A stretch of 64,000 bases of DNA from assembly GCF_003570715.1 (NCBI RefSeq), contig NZ_QXXQ01000003.1, positions 62,001 through 126,000 on the forward strand, in the 5' to 3' direction. Source of the DNA: Gemmobacter lutimaris. GTDB lineage: Bacteria; Pseudomonadota; Alphaproteobacteria; Rhodobacterales; Rhodobacteraceae. Position numbers and translations under genes: made by a program. Positions 9,244-17,935 of the stretch are shown here, one piece after another. Positions within the stretch are counted from its first letter, which is position 1, and each line of letters begins with the position of its first letter. Under the pieces are notes generated by a model, which saw nothing but the letters and a program-made list of their open reading frames with translations, was not told where the DNA came from and made no database searches.

Positions 9244-9378
9244 ACACCAAGTCTGTAAGGGTTATATTGCTGTCAGATGACGACTTCGTGGCGGTATCGG
9301 TCGCGCCTGTTGTGACGGGTGGACGCCCGCAGCGGCCTGCGCCGAAGGCAGGGGTGTCCCCGACCGCCCGGCCATCGC

Positions 9379-9978
9379 TTACCGGGTGAGGATTTCATAA
9401 ACCTCGCTGCGCCCCTCGGTCGGCGCGAAGATGATGTAGTAGCGATCCGTCCCGCCCCGATACATCAGGCCCAGACTGTCAAAAGCGGGATCGCCGCTGC
9501 CGAACCCACTGAACCCGCGTGGTGCCTCGTAACCATAATAGCGCCCGCCAATGAAGATGAGGCTCGTGCCGTCCTCCCCCGGAGCAAGCAGGCCCAGACG
9601 CCGCTGCGAGCCGGAATCCTTCTGCAACACCAGACCGGCCGGGCCTTCCTGCCGGAAGGCACAGGAAAAGAACGGGTAGGCGATAGCAATATCGGCAGTG
9701 ACTTGCAGGCTGCGCACCTTGCAGGGCGCTCCGGCAAGGCTCAGCCGGTCGGGCATCGGCAGGCGTTCACCACCGATCACGGCAAGGATGTCGGTCGCCG
9801 TCGCCGCATCTTGCCCACTGGCATGTGGTGCAAGGCTGGCGCGCAGATCGGTCTCGGCATTTGCAAGTGCCTCCGTCTGCGCCGGGGTAAGAATCTCGTC
9901 CGCAGTCTGGGCATGAAGAGGCAGGGTCGCCAGCAGCGCGACAAAAAGGGCCGAAAATCGGCGGAGTGAACGGGTCAT
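9379..9978 (-). CDS. Exported DUF4893-like protein
   Basis: A 199-residue protein with a clear Sec signal peptide (TRSLRRF, a hydrophobic core, then LHAQ-T as the likely cleavage site). The mature part has two cysteines (CKVRSL and YPFFSCAF), a GSQRRLGLLAPGED segment and a C-terminal IIFAPTEGRSEVYEIL strand. That pattern of paired cysteines, GSQR and a final strand resembles DUF4893 proteins of alphaproteobacteria. I recognise the family only by pattern, and its function is not known to me. The gene is monocistronic-looking, 132 bases after the binding-protein gene and 206 bases before the glycosyltransferase gene. Confidence 0.7.
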   Translation of the reverse strand: MTRSLRRFSALFVALLATLPLHAQTADEILTPAQTEALANAETDLRASLAPHASGQDAATATDILAVIGGERLPMPDRLSLAGAPCKVRSLQVTADIAIAYPFFSCAFRQEGPAGLVLQKDSGSQRRLGLLAPGEDGTSLIFIGGRYYGYEAPRGFSGFGSGDPAFDSLGLMYRGGTDRYYIIFAPTEGRSEVYEILTR

Positions 9979-10110
9979 CTCTGATACCTCCGAAACGATA
10001 ATGCCCGGCAGGGGGCTGTTCCTGTGACGCGGCTGCGCGATGAAAGCTTGGGCTCAATGCGGTCGAGTGTTTCAAAGCCGTTTGGCAAGGGCAAGCCGCA
10101 TGGCGGCGTC

Positions 10111-11133
10111 TCAGGGCTGTTTCACCGCGGCCGCCCATTCTTCCAGAAAGGCGCGGCGCTTGATGCGGTCCAGATAAACCAGCAAGCCGGGGTCCAGCCG
10201 GATCGGGCGCAGGCGCGGCGTCTGCACCAGCGCCGCCTCGTTCACCGGCGGCAGGCCACCTTGTTGGCCGGACAAGCGTCGGCCTTCGGGTGACAGCAGG
10301 AAGTCGATGAACATCCCCGCGAGTTCGGGGTTTTGTGCACCTTTCGGGATCAGGGCGGTGCGTAGCAGCGTCAGTGTGAAATCCTCGAATTCGATCAACG
10401 CCATATCCGGGTCATGCGCGGCTCGGGTCGCGGCGTAGCTGCCCAGCACGTTATAGGCCAGCGCGAGGCTGCCGCTTTCCAGATCGTCCAGCATGGGCTT
10501 GGTGCTGGCGTAAAGCCGGGGGCGGTTGGCGCCCATCACCTCGGCCAGACGCCAGAAACTGTCGGATTGCCGTGCCTCCTGCGTGGCGAACAGATAACCG
10601 GCGCCCGATTGCAGCGGGTCATAGGTGCCGATCCGCCCCTCGAAGCGGCCGGGATGATCGCGCAAAAGGTCGATCAGGTCGCGCCGGGTGCGGGGCAGTG
10701 CAAGCCCCTCCAGCGCCTTGCGCGAGGTGACCAGCACCACCGGCTCCTGCGCGAAGCCGAAGATGCGATCCTGCCATTGCGCCCAGTCGGGCAGTTGCGC
10801 GGTGCTGGCATGGGGCAGGGCGAGGCCGTCATTCGCCAGCTTCATCTGCAAGTCCATCGCGCTGGAAATCGCCAGATCGCAGGCCACGCCCTCGTCCGCC
10901 ACCGCCGTATAGACGCTGGCGCTGCCAGTCACGGTGTAACGGATGGTCACGGAAGGGTGGCGCGCCTGAAAGGCAGTCAGCAGCGGGGCGAAATATTCGG
11001 TGTCGGTGGTGGACAGGATCCACAGCTCCGATCCCGTGCCGGTGCCGGGAAAGACGTGCTCCTCCTCCACGGGGAAGGCGGCGGCGGCCAGCGGCGCAAG
11101 GATTACTGCAAGGGCACAGAGAATTCGGCGCAT
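10111..11133 (-). CDS. Periplasmic substrate-binding protein co-encoded with TctE/TctD
   Basis: A 340-residue periplasmic binding protein of the Fe(3+)/polyamine-type (PBP2) fold, with signal peptide RRILCALAVILAPLAAAAF. Typical features are ELWILSTTDTEYFAPLLTAFQ at the first lobe, CDLAISSAMDLQMKLANDG, and the C-terminal segment FIDFLLSPEGRRLSGQQGG. No permease or ATPase gene is next to it. Its start lies inside the end of the sensor kinase gene (31-base overlap). In tctD-tctE-type operons such a lone binding protein may present ligand to the kinase rather than to a transporter; that is inference. A ferric-iron importer component is the alternative reading. Confidence 0.85.
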   Translation of the reverse strand: MRRILCALAVILAPLAAAAFPVEEEHVFPGTGTGSELWILSTTDTEYFAPLLTAFQARHPSVTIRYTVTGSASVYTAVADEGVACDLAISSAMDLQMKLANDGLALPHASTAQLPDWAQWQDRIFGFAQEPVVLVTSRKALEGLALPRTRRDLIDLLRDHPGRFEGRIGTYDPLQSGAGYLFATQEARQSDSFWRLAEVMGANRPRLYASTKPMLDDLESGSLALAYNVLGSYAATRAAHDPDMALIEFEDFTLTLLRTALIPKGAQNPELAGMFIDFLLSPEGRRLSGQQGGLPPVNEAALVQTPRLRPIRLDPGLLVYLDRIKRRAFLEEWAAAVKQP

Positions 11134-12494
11134 ACGCCCCCTCCTTCACGTTCCGTCAGGCTGAACCGCCCGTCATGGGCTGCGGCGACTTCGGTCACGA
11201 TGGTCAGGCCAAGGCCCGAACCCACCACATCGGCCACATTGCCGCCCCGGCGAAAGCGGCCCGAAAGGCTGGCCGGGTCAAGGCCCGACAGGCCGCGCCC
11301 GCGGTCCTCGACCCGCAGCACGGCGCGGCGATCCTCGGCCGCAAGCGACAGGCGGACCACGCTGTCTTCGGGTGAATATTTCACCGCATTGTCCAGAATA
11401 TTGCGCACCGCACTTTCCAGCAGCGCCCGGTCGCCTGTCACCGGCAGGGGCTGCGGTGCGGGTGACAGCCGCAGATCGACATCCTTCAACGAGGCGGCGG
11501 GTTCGATGGAGGCCACCACGCCTGCGACCAGCGCGCCAAACTCCAGCGCGTCCGAGGTCATGCGGTCAGACCGATAGACGACGATGGCATGATCCAGCAG
11601 TTGCGTGGCGGATCGCGCGCTTTCTTCCACCGCGCGGATGACGCCGCGCAGGGTCTGGCGCGTCGCCTCGTTGTCGGACTGGCGCAGCGCGATTTCGGCC
11701 TGCGTGCGGACGGTGGCCAAGGGTGTGCGGATGTGATGCGCGGCCTCGGTGATGAAGGTTTCGGTGCGGCCCAGTGCGGCGCGCAGACGGGCGATGAAGC
11801 CGTTCAGTGCGCCCACCAGCGGCACCAGCTCGCGCGGGGCGCTGGCATCGACGGCGCGCAGATCCTCGGGGCCGCGCCGCGCCACCGCCTCGGCCAGTCG
11901 GTCGATAGGAGACAGCACCGAGCCTGCGGCGACCAGCGACAACAGCAGCGCCAGTGTGAAGAAGCCCAGCCCAAGCCCCGCCGCGCGGTTGGCGATGCGT
12001 TCGGCAATCGCGTCCTGCCCCTGCCGGGTCTGCGCGACCAGAACCAGCACAGGCAAAGCTTGCCCCGCCACCACCACCTGCCGCGTCACAGCGGCGATGC
12101 GCACCTCGGTATCGCGGAAGGGCCGGGTGTAGAATTGCGGGCCGACCTTGCCGGTGGCCTCGGGCGGTGGGGGCAGGTCTTCATAGCCCGTCACTGTCTC
12201 GCCGCCCACGTCGATGCGGTAGAATACCCGGTCCTCGGAAATCGAGCCCAGCACCGAAAAGGCGTCGTAGGGCAGGTCAATCTCCACCTGTTCTGTGCCC
12301 GCGCGCAGCTGTTCCGCAATCGCGGTGGTGGCCGCGCCCAGAATGCCGTCCTGCGTTGCCTCCGCCGCCTGCCCCGCCACGGTGCGCACGGTGAAATACA
12401 GCAGCACCGCCAGCATCGCCGCAATGCCCAGCAATTGCAGCAACAACCTTTGGCGCAGCGACAGCGGCGCCCGCGCCATCCGCCAGCCCGTCAT
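11103..12494 (-). CDS. tctE: TctE-like sensor histidine kinase
   Basis: Inner-membrane sensor kinase of the TctE group. The 463-residue product has a first membrane helix (about 15-40), a periplasmic sensor region (about 45-165) and a second helix (about 172-195). A HAMP-like segment (SPIDRLAEAVARRG) follows, then a dimerisation helix with the phospho-acceptor His253 (AAHHIRTPLA). The ATPase domain has an N box (NILDNAVKYS), a G1 box (VEDRGRGLS) and a G2 box (GSGLGLTIV). The usual Glu after the acceptor His is replaced by His. The ATG at 12494 overlaps the TGA of the regulator gene, so the 110 open codons further upstream are excluded. It probably governs the divergent tctCBA operon. Confidence 0.93.
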   Translation of the reverse strand: MTGWRMARAPLSLRQRLLLQLLGIAAMLAVLLYFTVRTVAGQAAEATQDGILGAATTAIAEQLRAGTEQVEIDLPYDAFSVLGSISEDRVFYRIDVGGETVTGYEDLPPPPEATGKVGPQFYTRPFRDTEVRIAAVTRQVVVAGQALPVLVLVAQTRQGQDAIAERIANRAAGLGLGFFTLALLLSLVAAGSVLSPIDRLAEAVARRGPEDLRAVDASAPRELVPLVGALNGFIARLRAALGRTETFITEAAHHIRTPLATVRTQAEIALRQSDNEATRQTLRGVIRAVEESARSATQLLDHAIVVYRSDRMTSDALEFGALVAGVVASIEPAASLKDVDLRLSPAPQPLPVTGDRALLESAVRNILDNAVKYSPEDSVVRLSLAAEDRRAVLRVEDRGRGLSGLDPASLSGRFRRGGNVADVVGSGLGLTIVTEVAAAHDGRFSLTEREGGGVCAEFSVPLQ

Positions 12495-13171
12495 CCGCCG
12501 GTCAGCCGGTAGCCGACGCCGCGCAGCGTCTCGATCCGCGCCTCCGACCCTTCCAGTTTCTTGCGCAGTCGGGCCACATAGACCTCGATGGCATTTTCCG
12601 TCACCGCCTCGGAATAGGAAAACAGCCGGTCGCAAAGTTGCGCCTTGGAAAAGATCCGCCCCGGCGCGGACAGCAGGATTTCCAGCAGCCGCAACTCGCG
12701 CGAGCGTAATTCCCGTGTTTCGCCCGCGATGCTGACCGTCGCAGTCAGTGGGTTGAAGGTGACGCCCGCATAGTCGCGCACCGTCTGCAAGGCGCCGCCC
12801 CTGCGTCGCAGAACGGCGCGACAACGGGCCTCCAGCTCGGCAAAGTCGAAGGGTTTGGTGATGTAGTCGTCGGCGCCAAGGTCCAGCACATCCACCCGGT
12901 CCGAAACGGCGGCGCGGGCGGTCATCATGATGATCGGCGTGTCGCGGCGGGCGCGGCGCTGGGCTACCAGAAAGTCGCGCCCATCGCCATCGGGCAGCGC
13001 GATGTCCAGCAGGATCAGATCATAACTGGCGGCACCGAGGCAATCCTCGGCCTCGGCGATACCCGCCGCGCGGTCCACCGCATGGCCGTCCAGCGCCAGC
13101 CGCGCGGCGACGGAACGGGCCAGATCGTCGTTATCCTCGACCAGAAGAAAGCGCATTGCCGTCGATTTCAT
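12491..13171 (-). CDS. tctD: TctD-like OmpR-family response regulator
   Basis: DNA-binding response regulator paired with the adjacent TctE kinase. The 226-residue product has a receiver domain (acidic pocket LLVEDNDD, phospho-acceptor Asp56 in LLDIALPDGDG, Lys in ITKPFDF). A winged-helix output domain follows, with RSRELRLLEILL, the recognition segment ENAIEVYVARLRKKL and the terminal GVGYRL. A second in-frame ATG at 13156 (MRFLLVEDN) begins directly at the receiver domain and is a credible alternative start; neither has a good ribosome-binding site. By analogy with TctD, it is likely to switch on tricarboxylate uptake genes, here the divergent operon starting at 13274. Confidence 0.93.
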   Translation of the reverse strand: MKSTAMRFLLVEDNDDLARSVAARLALDGHAVDRAAGIAEAEDCLGAASYDLILLDIALPDGDGRDFLVAQRRARRDTPIIMMTARAAVSDRVDVLDLGADDYITKPFDFAELEARCRAVLRRRGGALQTVRDYAGVTFNPLTATVSIAGETRELRSRELRLLEILLSAPGRIFSKAQLCDRLFSYSEAVTENAIEVYVARLRKKLEGSEARIETLRGVGYRLTGG

Positions 13172-13177
13172 CGTTGA

Positions 13178-13193
13178 TGACAGGTTCGTGTCA
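13178..13193. promoter_or_regulatory. TGACA-N6-TGTCA inverted repeat in the tctD/tctC divergent region
   Basis: A perfect 5-bp dyad, TGACA-GGTTCG-TGTCA, lies in the 102-base gap between the divergent regulator and transporter genes, directly upstream of the regulator start. Its position fits an operator for TctD or another regulator controlling both directions. No experimental site is known to me, and a 5-bp dyad can arise by chance. Confidence 0.4.
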
Positions 13194-13273
13194 GCTTTTC
13201 AGCGAATCGTGTCTCCCGCAAGGGCCGGTGGAGGCTGGCCCGGCGGTGATAACGATGTCTCGGGAGGACACGC

Positions 13274-14239
13274 ATGAAATCGACCCTGTTCCGCGCGCTG
13301 CTGGCCAGCGCCGCCCTTGGCCTTGGCGCCACCTCGGCTTTCGCGACCGAATGTATTGCCCCGGCCGATGCCGGCGGCGGCTGGGATTTCACCTGCCGTC
13401 AGATCGGCAAGATCCTTTACGACCTGAAACTGGTGGATCAGCCGGTTCAGGTGACCAACATGGCGGGCGCCGGTGGCGGCCTTGCCTTCAGCCATGTCGT
13501 GGCCGAGCGCGGCAAAGATGCCGACCTGATCGTCGCGGCCTCGTCGGCGACCACCACCCGTCTGGCGCAGAACGCCTATGGCGGTGCGACTGCCGATCAG
13601 GTCCGGTTCGTCGGCGCCATCGGGGGTGACCCGGGTGTGATCGTGGTGGCGAAGGACAGCCCCTATCAGTCGCTGAACGATCTGGTCGAGGCGATCAAGG
13701 CCGATCCGGGTTCGGTTGCCTTTGCCGGTGGTTCGGCCGCAGGCGGTTTTGACCACCTGAAACCGCTGATGGTGCTGAAGGCCGCGGGCTTCACCGATGT
13801 GGCCAAGGTCAAATACATCGGCATGGACGGCGGCGCCGAGGCGATTACCCAGACGATCGGCGGCTTCACCCAAGCGATGACCGGCGACATGTCGGAAATC
13901 GTGGGCTTCATCAAGGCTGGCGATGTGCGCCCGCTGGCCGTTCTGACGGCCGAGCGCGTGCCCGGCTTCGAGGACATCCCGACCGCCAAGGAACAGGGCT
14001 TCGACGTCGAGGTGGTGAACTGGCGCGGTCTCTATGTGCCGCATGACATCAGCGATGACGCCTTCAACACCTGGGCCGACAAGCTGCAAAAGGTCGCTGA
14101 CAGCGCCGAGTGGAAAGCGGTGATGGAATCGAACGGCCTTGCGCCCTTCACCAAGGTCGGTGCCGACTTCCAGAACTGGGTCAATGATGTCGTGGCCCAG
14201 ACCACCGATCTCTCGAAGGAAATCGGGGTGATCCAGTAA
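13274..14239 (+). CDS. tctC: Tripartite tricarboxylate transporter substrate-binding protein
   Basis: Periplasmic extracytoplasmic binding protein that captures a carboxylate and delivers it to the TctAB membrane complex. The 321-residue protein has a signal peptide (hydrophobic LLASAALGLGA, cleavage near AFA-T). It then shows the TctC fold with an early PADAGGGWDF segment (the carboxylate-binding loop region), a GAIGGDPGVIVV core, and AVLTAERVPGFEDIPTAKEQG. The ribosome-binding site GGGAGG precedes the ATG. Its TAA shares one base with the tctB start. The ligand is not deducible; citrate is only the founding member's substrate. Confidence 0.93.
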   Translation: MKSTLFRALLASAALGLGATSAFATECIAPADAGGGWDFTCRQIGKILYDLKLVDQPVQVTNMAGAGGGLAFSHVVAERGKDADLIVAASSATTTRLAQNAYGGATADQVRFVGAIGGDPGVIVVAKDSPYQSLNDLVEAIKADPGSVAFAGGSAAGGFDHLKPLMVLKAAGFTDVAKVKYIGMDGGAEAITQTIGGFTQAMTGDMSEIVGFIKAGDVRPLAVLTAERVPGFEDIPTAKEQGFDVEVVNWRGLYVPHDISDDAFNTWADKLQKVADSAEWKAVMESNGLAPFTKVGADFQNWVNDVVAQTTDLSKEIGVIQ

Positions 14240-14679
14240 TGGCCAGCGACCGGATCTTCGGTCTGGTCGTCGTGATCTCGGCGCTCGCGTATCTCGCGGG
14301 CGCCTTCCAGATCCAGACCAGCTTTCTGTCGGACCCGGTGGGGCCGCGGGTGTTTCCCATGATGATCGCCGTGGTCGGCCTGTTGTGCGGCCTGACGATG
14401 CTGTGGAAACCCGATGCCGAACCCGAATGGCCGCCGCTGCCGGTCTGGCTGAAGATGGCGGTGACGGTCGTGATCCTGACCGCCTATGCCTACATGCTTG
14501 CACCACTGGGCTTCCTGATCCCGACCGCGCTGGTAGCGGCTGGTGTCAGCTACATGATTGCACCGCAACCGGCGAAGGCTGCCCTGACCGGGGTTGCGCT
14601 GTCGGTGGGCCTGTTCGTGCTGTTCAAATACGCCTTGGGCCTCGGGCTGGTCGCCCTGCCGAAAGCGATGATGGGTTGA
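14239..14679 (+). CDS. tctB: Tripartite tricarboxylate transporter small membrane subunit
   Basis: Small membrane subunit of the TctABC transporter. The 146-residue protein has four hydrophobic segments and the conserved early segment FLSDPVGPRVFPMMIAVVG, which is typical of TctB. It is translationally coupled to tctC (TAATG) and is followed 10 bases later by tctA. Confidence 0.92.
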   Translation: MASDRIFGLVVVISALAYLAGAFQIQTSFLSDPVGPRVFPMMIAVVGLLCGLTMLWKPDAEPEWPPLPVWLKMAVTVVILTAYAYMLAPLGFLIPTALVAAGVSYMIAPQPAKAALTGVALSVGLFVLFKYALGLGLVALPKAMMG

Positions 14680-14689
14680 GGGGGCTTTG

Positions 14690-16210
14690 ATGGACACGAT
14701 TTCCAACCTCGTCATGGGGTTCGGCGTTGCGCTGACCCCGTTCACGCTGCTGCTGGCTGTGGTCGGCTGCTTTCTGGGCACGATCTTCGGCGCGCTGCCC
14801 GGCCTTGGGCCGGCCAATGGCGTGGCGATCCTCATTCCCGTTGCCTTCACCATGGGGCTGGATGCGACACAGGCGCTGGTGCTGCTGACCTCGGTTTACT
14901 ACGGCACCATGTATGGCGGGCGGATCAGTTCAATCCTGCTGAACATTCCGGGCGACGAGCCTGCAATGATGACCACGCTGGACGGCTTTCCGATGGCGCG
15001 GCAGGGTCGCGCGGGCGATGCGCTGGTGATTTCGGGCGTCGCCTCCTTCGTCGGGTCTTTTCTTTCGACCGTTGGCCTTGTCGTCATGGCGCCGCTGCTG
15101 GCCAGCATCGCCTATCTGTTCGGTCCGGCGGAATATTTCGCGCTTTACCTGCTGGCCTTCTGCACGCTTGGCGGCGTTGCATCGAAGAACCAGGCCAAGG
15201 CGGCGGTGGCGGCCTGTCTGGGGCTGGGCATCGCGATGATCGGGCTGGATAACTCCACCGGCCTGCCGCGCTTTACCGGCGGAAACATGCACCTGATGGA
15301 CGGGATCGACTTCCTTGTCGCCATCGTGGGCCTGTTCGCCATTTCCGAAATCTTCATCTTCATCGAAAGCCATGGCCGTGACAGTGCCATCGGCGTGACG
15401 CTGGGCAAGCTGACGATTCCGTGGAAGGACCTCAAGGCCTCGACCGGCACCATGCTGCGTGGCACCGGCATTGGCTTTGTCTCGGGCGTTCTGCCGGGGG
15501 CAGGCGCCTCGCTGGGGTCTTTCATGGCCTATATGGCGGAAAAGAGCATCCTTGGTTCGCGTGGCCGCTTCGGTCAGGGCGATCCGCGCGGTGTGGCCGC
15601 CCCCGAGGCGGGCAACAATGCCGCCGCCGGTGGCGCCATGGTGCCGATGCTGACGCTGGGTGTTCCCGGTTCGGGCACCACGGCGGTCATGCTGGCGCTG
15701 CTGCTGACGCTGAACATCACCCCCGGCCCGCTGCTGTTCAAGGAACGGCCCGAGGTGGTCTGGGGTCTGATTGCCAGCCTGTTCATCGCCAACGTCGTGC
15801 TGCTGATCATGAACGTGCCGCTGGTGAAGCTGTTCGTCCGCGTTCTGATGATCCCGGCCTGGGTGCTGCTGCCCATGGTGACGATGATCAGCTTCGTCGG
15901 CATCTATTCACTGTCGGGAAGCACCTTCGATCTTCTGCTGATGGTGGTCTTCGGTGTGCTGGGCTATTTCCTGCGCAAACTGGATGTGCCGACGGTGCCG
16001 GTGATCCTTGGTATCCTGCTGGGATCGAACATGGAGGACAGTCTGCGCCGCGCCATGGTGATTTCGGACGGTGACTGGACTTTCCTGTTCTCCAGCCCCA
16101 TCGCCATCGGATTGTGGATCGCGGCCATCGCCGGTTTCGTTGCGCCGCTGTTCCTGCGCGGTGTGCTGAAGAAGCCGCCGGTGCCGGTGATGGATGTGAA
16201 CGAGGACTGA
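14690..16210 (+). CDS. tctA: Tripartite tricarboxylate transporter large membrane subunit
   Basis: Large permease subunit of the secondary TctABC transporter, with about 10-12 membrane helices. The 506-residue product carries the two repeated TctA signatures: GTIFGALPGLGPANGVAIL near the N terminus and GFVSGVLPGAGASLGSFMAY in the second half. It also has GVPGSGTTAVMLALLL. The ATG at 14690 is preferred to the in-frame TTG one codon earlier. The following AtuA-family gene starts 4 bases after the stop, so transport and that enzyme pair are in one transcript. Confidence 0.95.
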   Translation: MDTISNLVMGFGVALTPFTLLLAVVGCFLGTIFGALPGLGPANGVAILIPVAFTMGLDATQALVLLTSVYYGTMYGGRISSILLNIPGDEPAMMTTLDGFPMARQGRAGDALVISGVASFVGSFLSTVGLVVMAPLLASIAYLFGPAEYFALYLLAFCTLGGVASKNQAKAAVAACLGLGIAMIGLDNSTGLPRFTGGNMHLMDGIDFLVAIVGLFAISEIFIFIESHGRDSAIGVTLGKLTIPWKDLKASTGTMLRGTGIGFVSGVLPGAGASLGSFMAYMAEKSILGSRGRFGQGDPRGVAAPEAGNNAAAGGAMVPMLTLGVPGSGTTAVMLALLLTLNITPGPLLFKERPEVVWGLIASLFIANVVLLIMNVPLVKLFVRVLMIPAWVLLPMVTMISFVGIYSLSGSTFDLLLMVVFGVLGYFLRKLDVPTVPVILGILLGSNMEDSLRRAMVISDGDWTFLFSSPIAIGLWIAAIAGFVAPLFLRGVLKKPPVPVMDVNED

Positions 16211-16213
16211 AAC

Positions 16214-17572
16214 ATGACACGGGTTCTGATCCCCACCGGGGCACTGGGACTTGGCTATGACCGCGCGGCCTTGTCGCGCGGTATCGCCAACCGACCGGAC
16301 ATCATCGCGGTTGACGGCGGGTCCACGGACAGCGGGCCCTCTTACCTTGGGCGGGGGGTGTCGAAATATTCGCGCACCTCGACCAAGGCGGAATGGCGCG
16401 GGCTGATGCAGGCGCGGGCCGAGGCGGGCGTGCCGCTGGTCATCGGCACGGCGGGCACTTGCGGCGCCGACAGCGCGGTGGACTGGCTCTTGGAAATCAC
16501 CCGCGAGATCGCGGCCGAAACCGGGCAAACCCTGCGCGTGGCCACGCTGAAAAGCGGGCAATCCGCCGCTGCGGTGAAAGCGGCGCTGGCCGAAGGGCGC
16601 ATCGCGCCGCTGTTCCCGGCGCCTGACATTTCGGAGGCGTTGATCGACGCATGCAGCAATATCGTAGCGCTGGCGGGGGCGGAACAGATCGCGGGGGCGC
16701 TGGCGACCGGCGCCGACATCGTGATTGCCGGGCGCACCACCGATACGGCCATCATCGCCGCGCTGCCACTGGTGAGCGGCGATCATCCCGGCGCCTGCTG
16801 GCACGGGGCCAAGATCGGTGAATGCGGCGCCATCGCCACCACCCAGCCGGCCACGGGCGTCATTCAGATCGACTTTGACGCCACCGGCTTTACCATGGAG
16901 CCGATGGCCCTGACCGCCGCCGCCACGCCCTACACGGTGTCGGCGCATATGCTGTATGAAAACTCCGATCCTTTCGTGCTGCATGAGCCGGGCGGGCATC
17001 TGGATGTCACCGGCGCCCGCTATACTGCGCTGGATGCGCGGCGGGTGCGGGTCGAAGGCTCGGAGTGGATCAAGGGCGACTATACGGTGAAGCTGGAAGG
17101 CGCGCGCGTCGCGGGCTACCAGACCGTCGCGCTGGCCCTGCTGCGCGACCGCCGCTATGTGCGCCATGCCCGCGAATGGGCGGCGGATGTGCAGGCCCGC
17201 GTCGCGGCGCAGATCGTGGAGCGCATGGGGCTGGCACCCGAGGATTTCACGCTGGAGTTGCGACTGATCGGGATGGATGCGACGCTTGGCCCGCTGGAAA
17301 ACCGCACGACCACCCCGGTCGAGGTGGGGGTTCTGGGCATCGTCACCTGCCCGACTGAGGCGCAGGCGGCTGAGGCGGGCAAGATGCTCAACCCCTATCT
17401 GCTGCACCACGCGTTGACCGAGAACGAGCCGATGCCGACCTTCGCCTTCCCGTTCTCGCCGGCGGAAATGCAGCGCGGCGCGCTGTATGAATTCTGTCTG
17501 AACCATGTGATGCGGCTGGACGATCCGATGTCGGCCTTCCGTCTGGATGTGCACGAGGTGGGCCATGGCTGA
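16214..17572 (+). CDS. AtuA-family (DUF1446) protein
   Basis: A 452-residue cytoplasmic protein of the AtuA/DUF1446 family, named after acyclic terpene utilisation AtuA, whose biochemical role is unsettled. Visible segments are VDGGSTDSGPSYLGRG near the N terminus, IGTAGTCGADSAVDW, VIAGRTTDTAIIAAL and a HEPGGHLDVTGA segment in the middle, all typical of this group. It is 4 bases after tctA and its TGA overlaps the start of the DUF4387 gene. That suggests the two proteins work together on a compound imported by TctABC. A function in carboxylate breakdown is inferred from context only. Confidence 0.88.
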   Translation: MTRVLIPTGALGLGYDRAALSRGIANRPDIIAVDGGSTDSGPSYLGRGVSKYSRTSTKAEWRGLMQARAEAGVPLVIGTAGTCGADSAVDWLLEITREIAAETGQTLRVATLKSGQSAAAVKAALAEGRIAPLFPAPDISEALIDACSNIVALAGAEQIAGALATGADIVIAGRTTDTAIIAALPLVSGDHPGACWHGAKIGECGAIATTQPATGVIQIDFDATGFTMEPMALTAAATPYTVSAHMLYENSDPFVLHEPGGHLDVTGARYTALDARRVRVEGSEWIKGDYTVKLEGARVAGYQTVALALLRDRRYVRHAREWAADVQARVAAQIVERMGLAPEDFTLELRLIGMDATLGPLENRTTTPVEVGVLGIVTCPTEAQAAEAGKMLNPYLLHHALTENEPMPTFAFPFSPAEMQRGALYEFCLNHVMRLDDPMSAFRLDVHEVGHG

Positions 17573-17867
17573 ACTGGGAACGCTGGTCGAAAAGGTCCGG
17601 TCGAAGAACGCCGGACCGTTCTGGCTGACGGTGGACATCTTCTGCGGCAGCCCGGAGGCTTTCGCGCGGGTCACGACGGGGCTGGAGACCGCCCGCGTCG
17701 CGCATCTGTTCGGGGTGGAGCCGCAGGCCATGAAACGCTTCGACATCCCTGATCTGAACGTGGTGAAGCTGTCGGTGCCGCGCCCGGTGGTGCAGGGCAC
17801 CCGTGCCGACCGCGACATGCACGGCGCCGGCTGGGCCGTGCTGGTCGAGGAAATGGAGATCGCCTGA
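17565..17867 (+). CDS. DUF4387 protein
   Basis: A 100-residue protein with the DUF4387 hallmark VRSKNAGPFWLTVDIF near the N terminus and a C-terminal RDMHGAGWAVLVEEMEI. The start at 17565 overlaps the end of the AtuA-family gene by 8 bases; the six open codons upstream are not needed. DUF4387 is known both as a separate protein and as a C-terminal extension of AtuA/DUF1446 proteins, which supports a two-subunit enzyme. The reaction is unknown to me. Confidence 0.88.
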   Translation: MAELGTLVEKVRSKNAGPFWLTVDIFCGSPEAFARVTTGLETARVAHLFGVEPQAMKRFDIPDLNVVKLSVPRPVVQGTRADRDMHGAGWAVLVEEMEIA

Positions 17868-17935
17868 TCCTTCCCCGGTGGTCTTTCCCCTGTCGGGCGG
17901 TAGCGCTATCATCCTGCGCGAACACGGAGGATGCC

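Noticed and set aside
10111-11133. Iron ABC transporter operon
   Set aside because: The binding protein resembles ferric-iron types, but no permease or ATPase gene is adjacent; it is joined instead to tctE/tctD.
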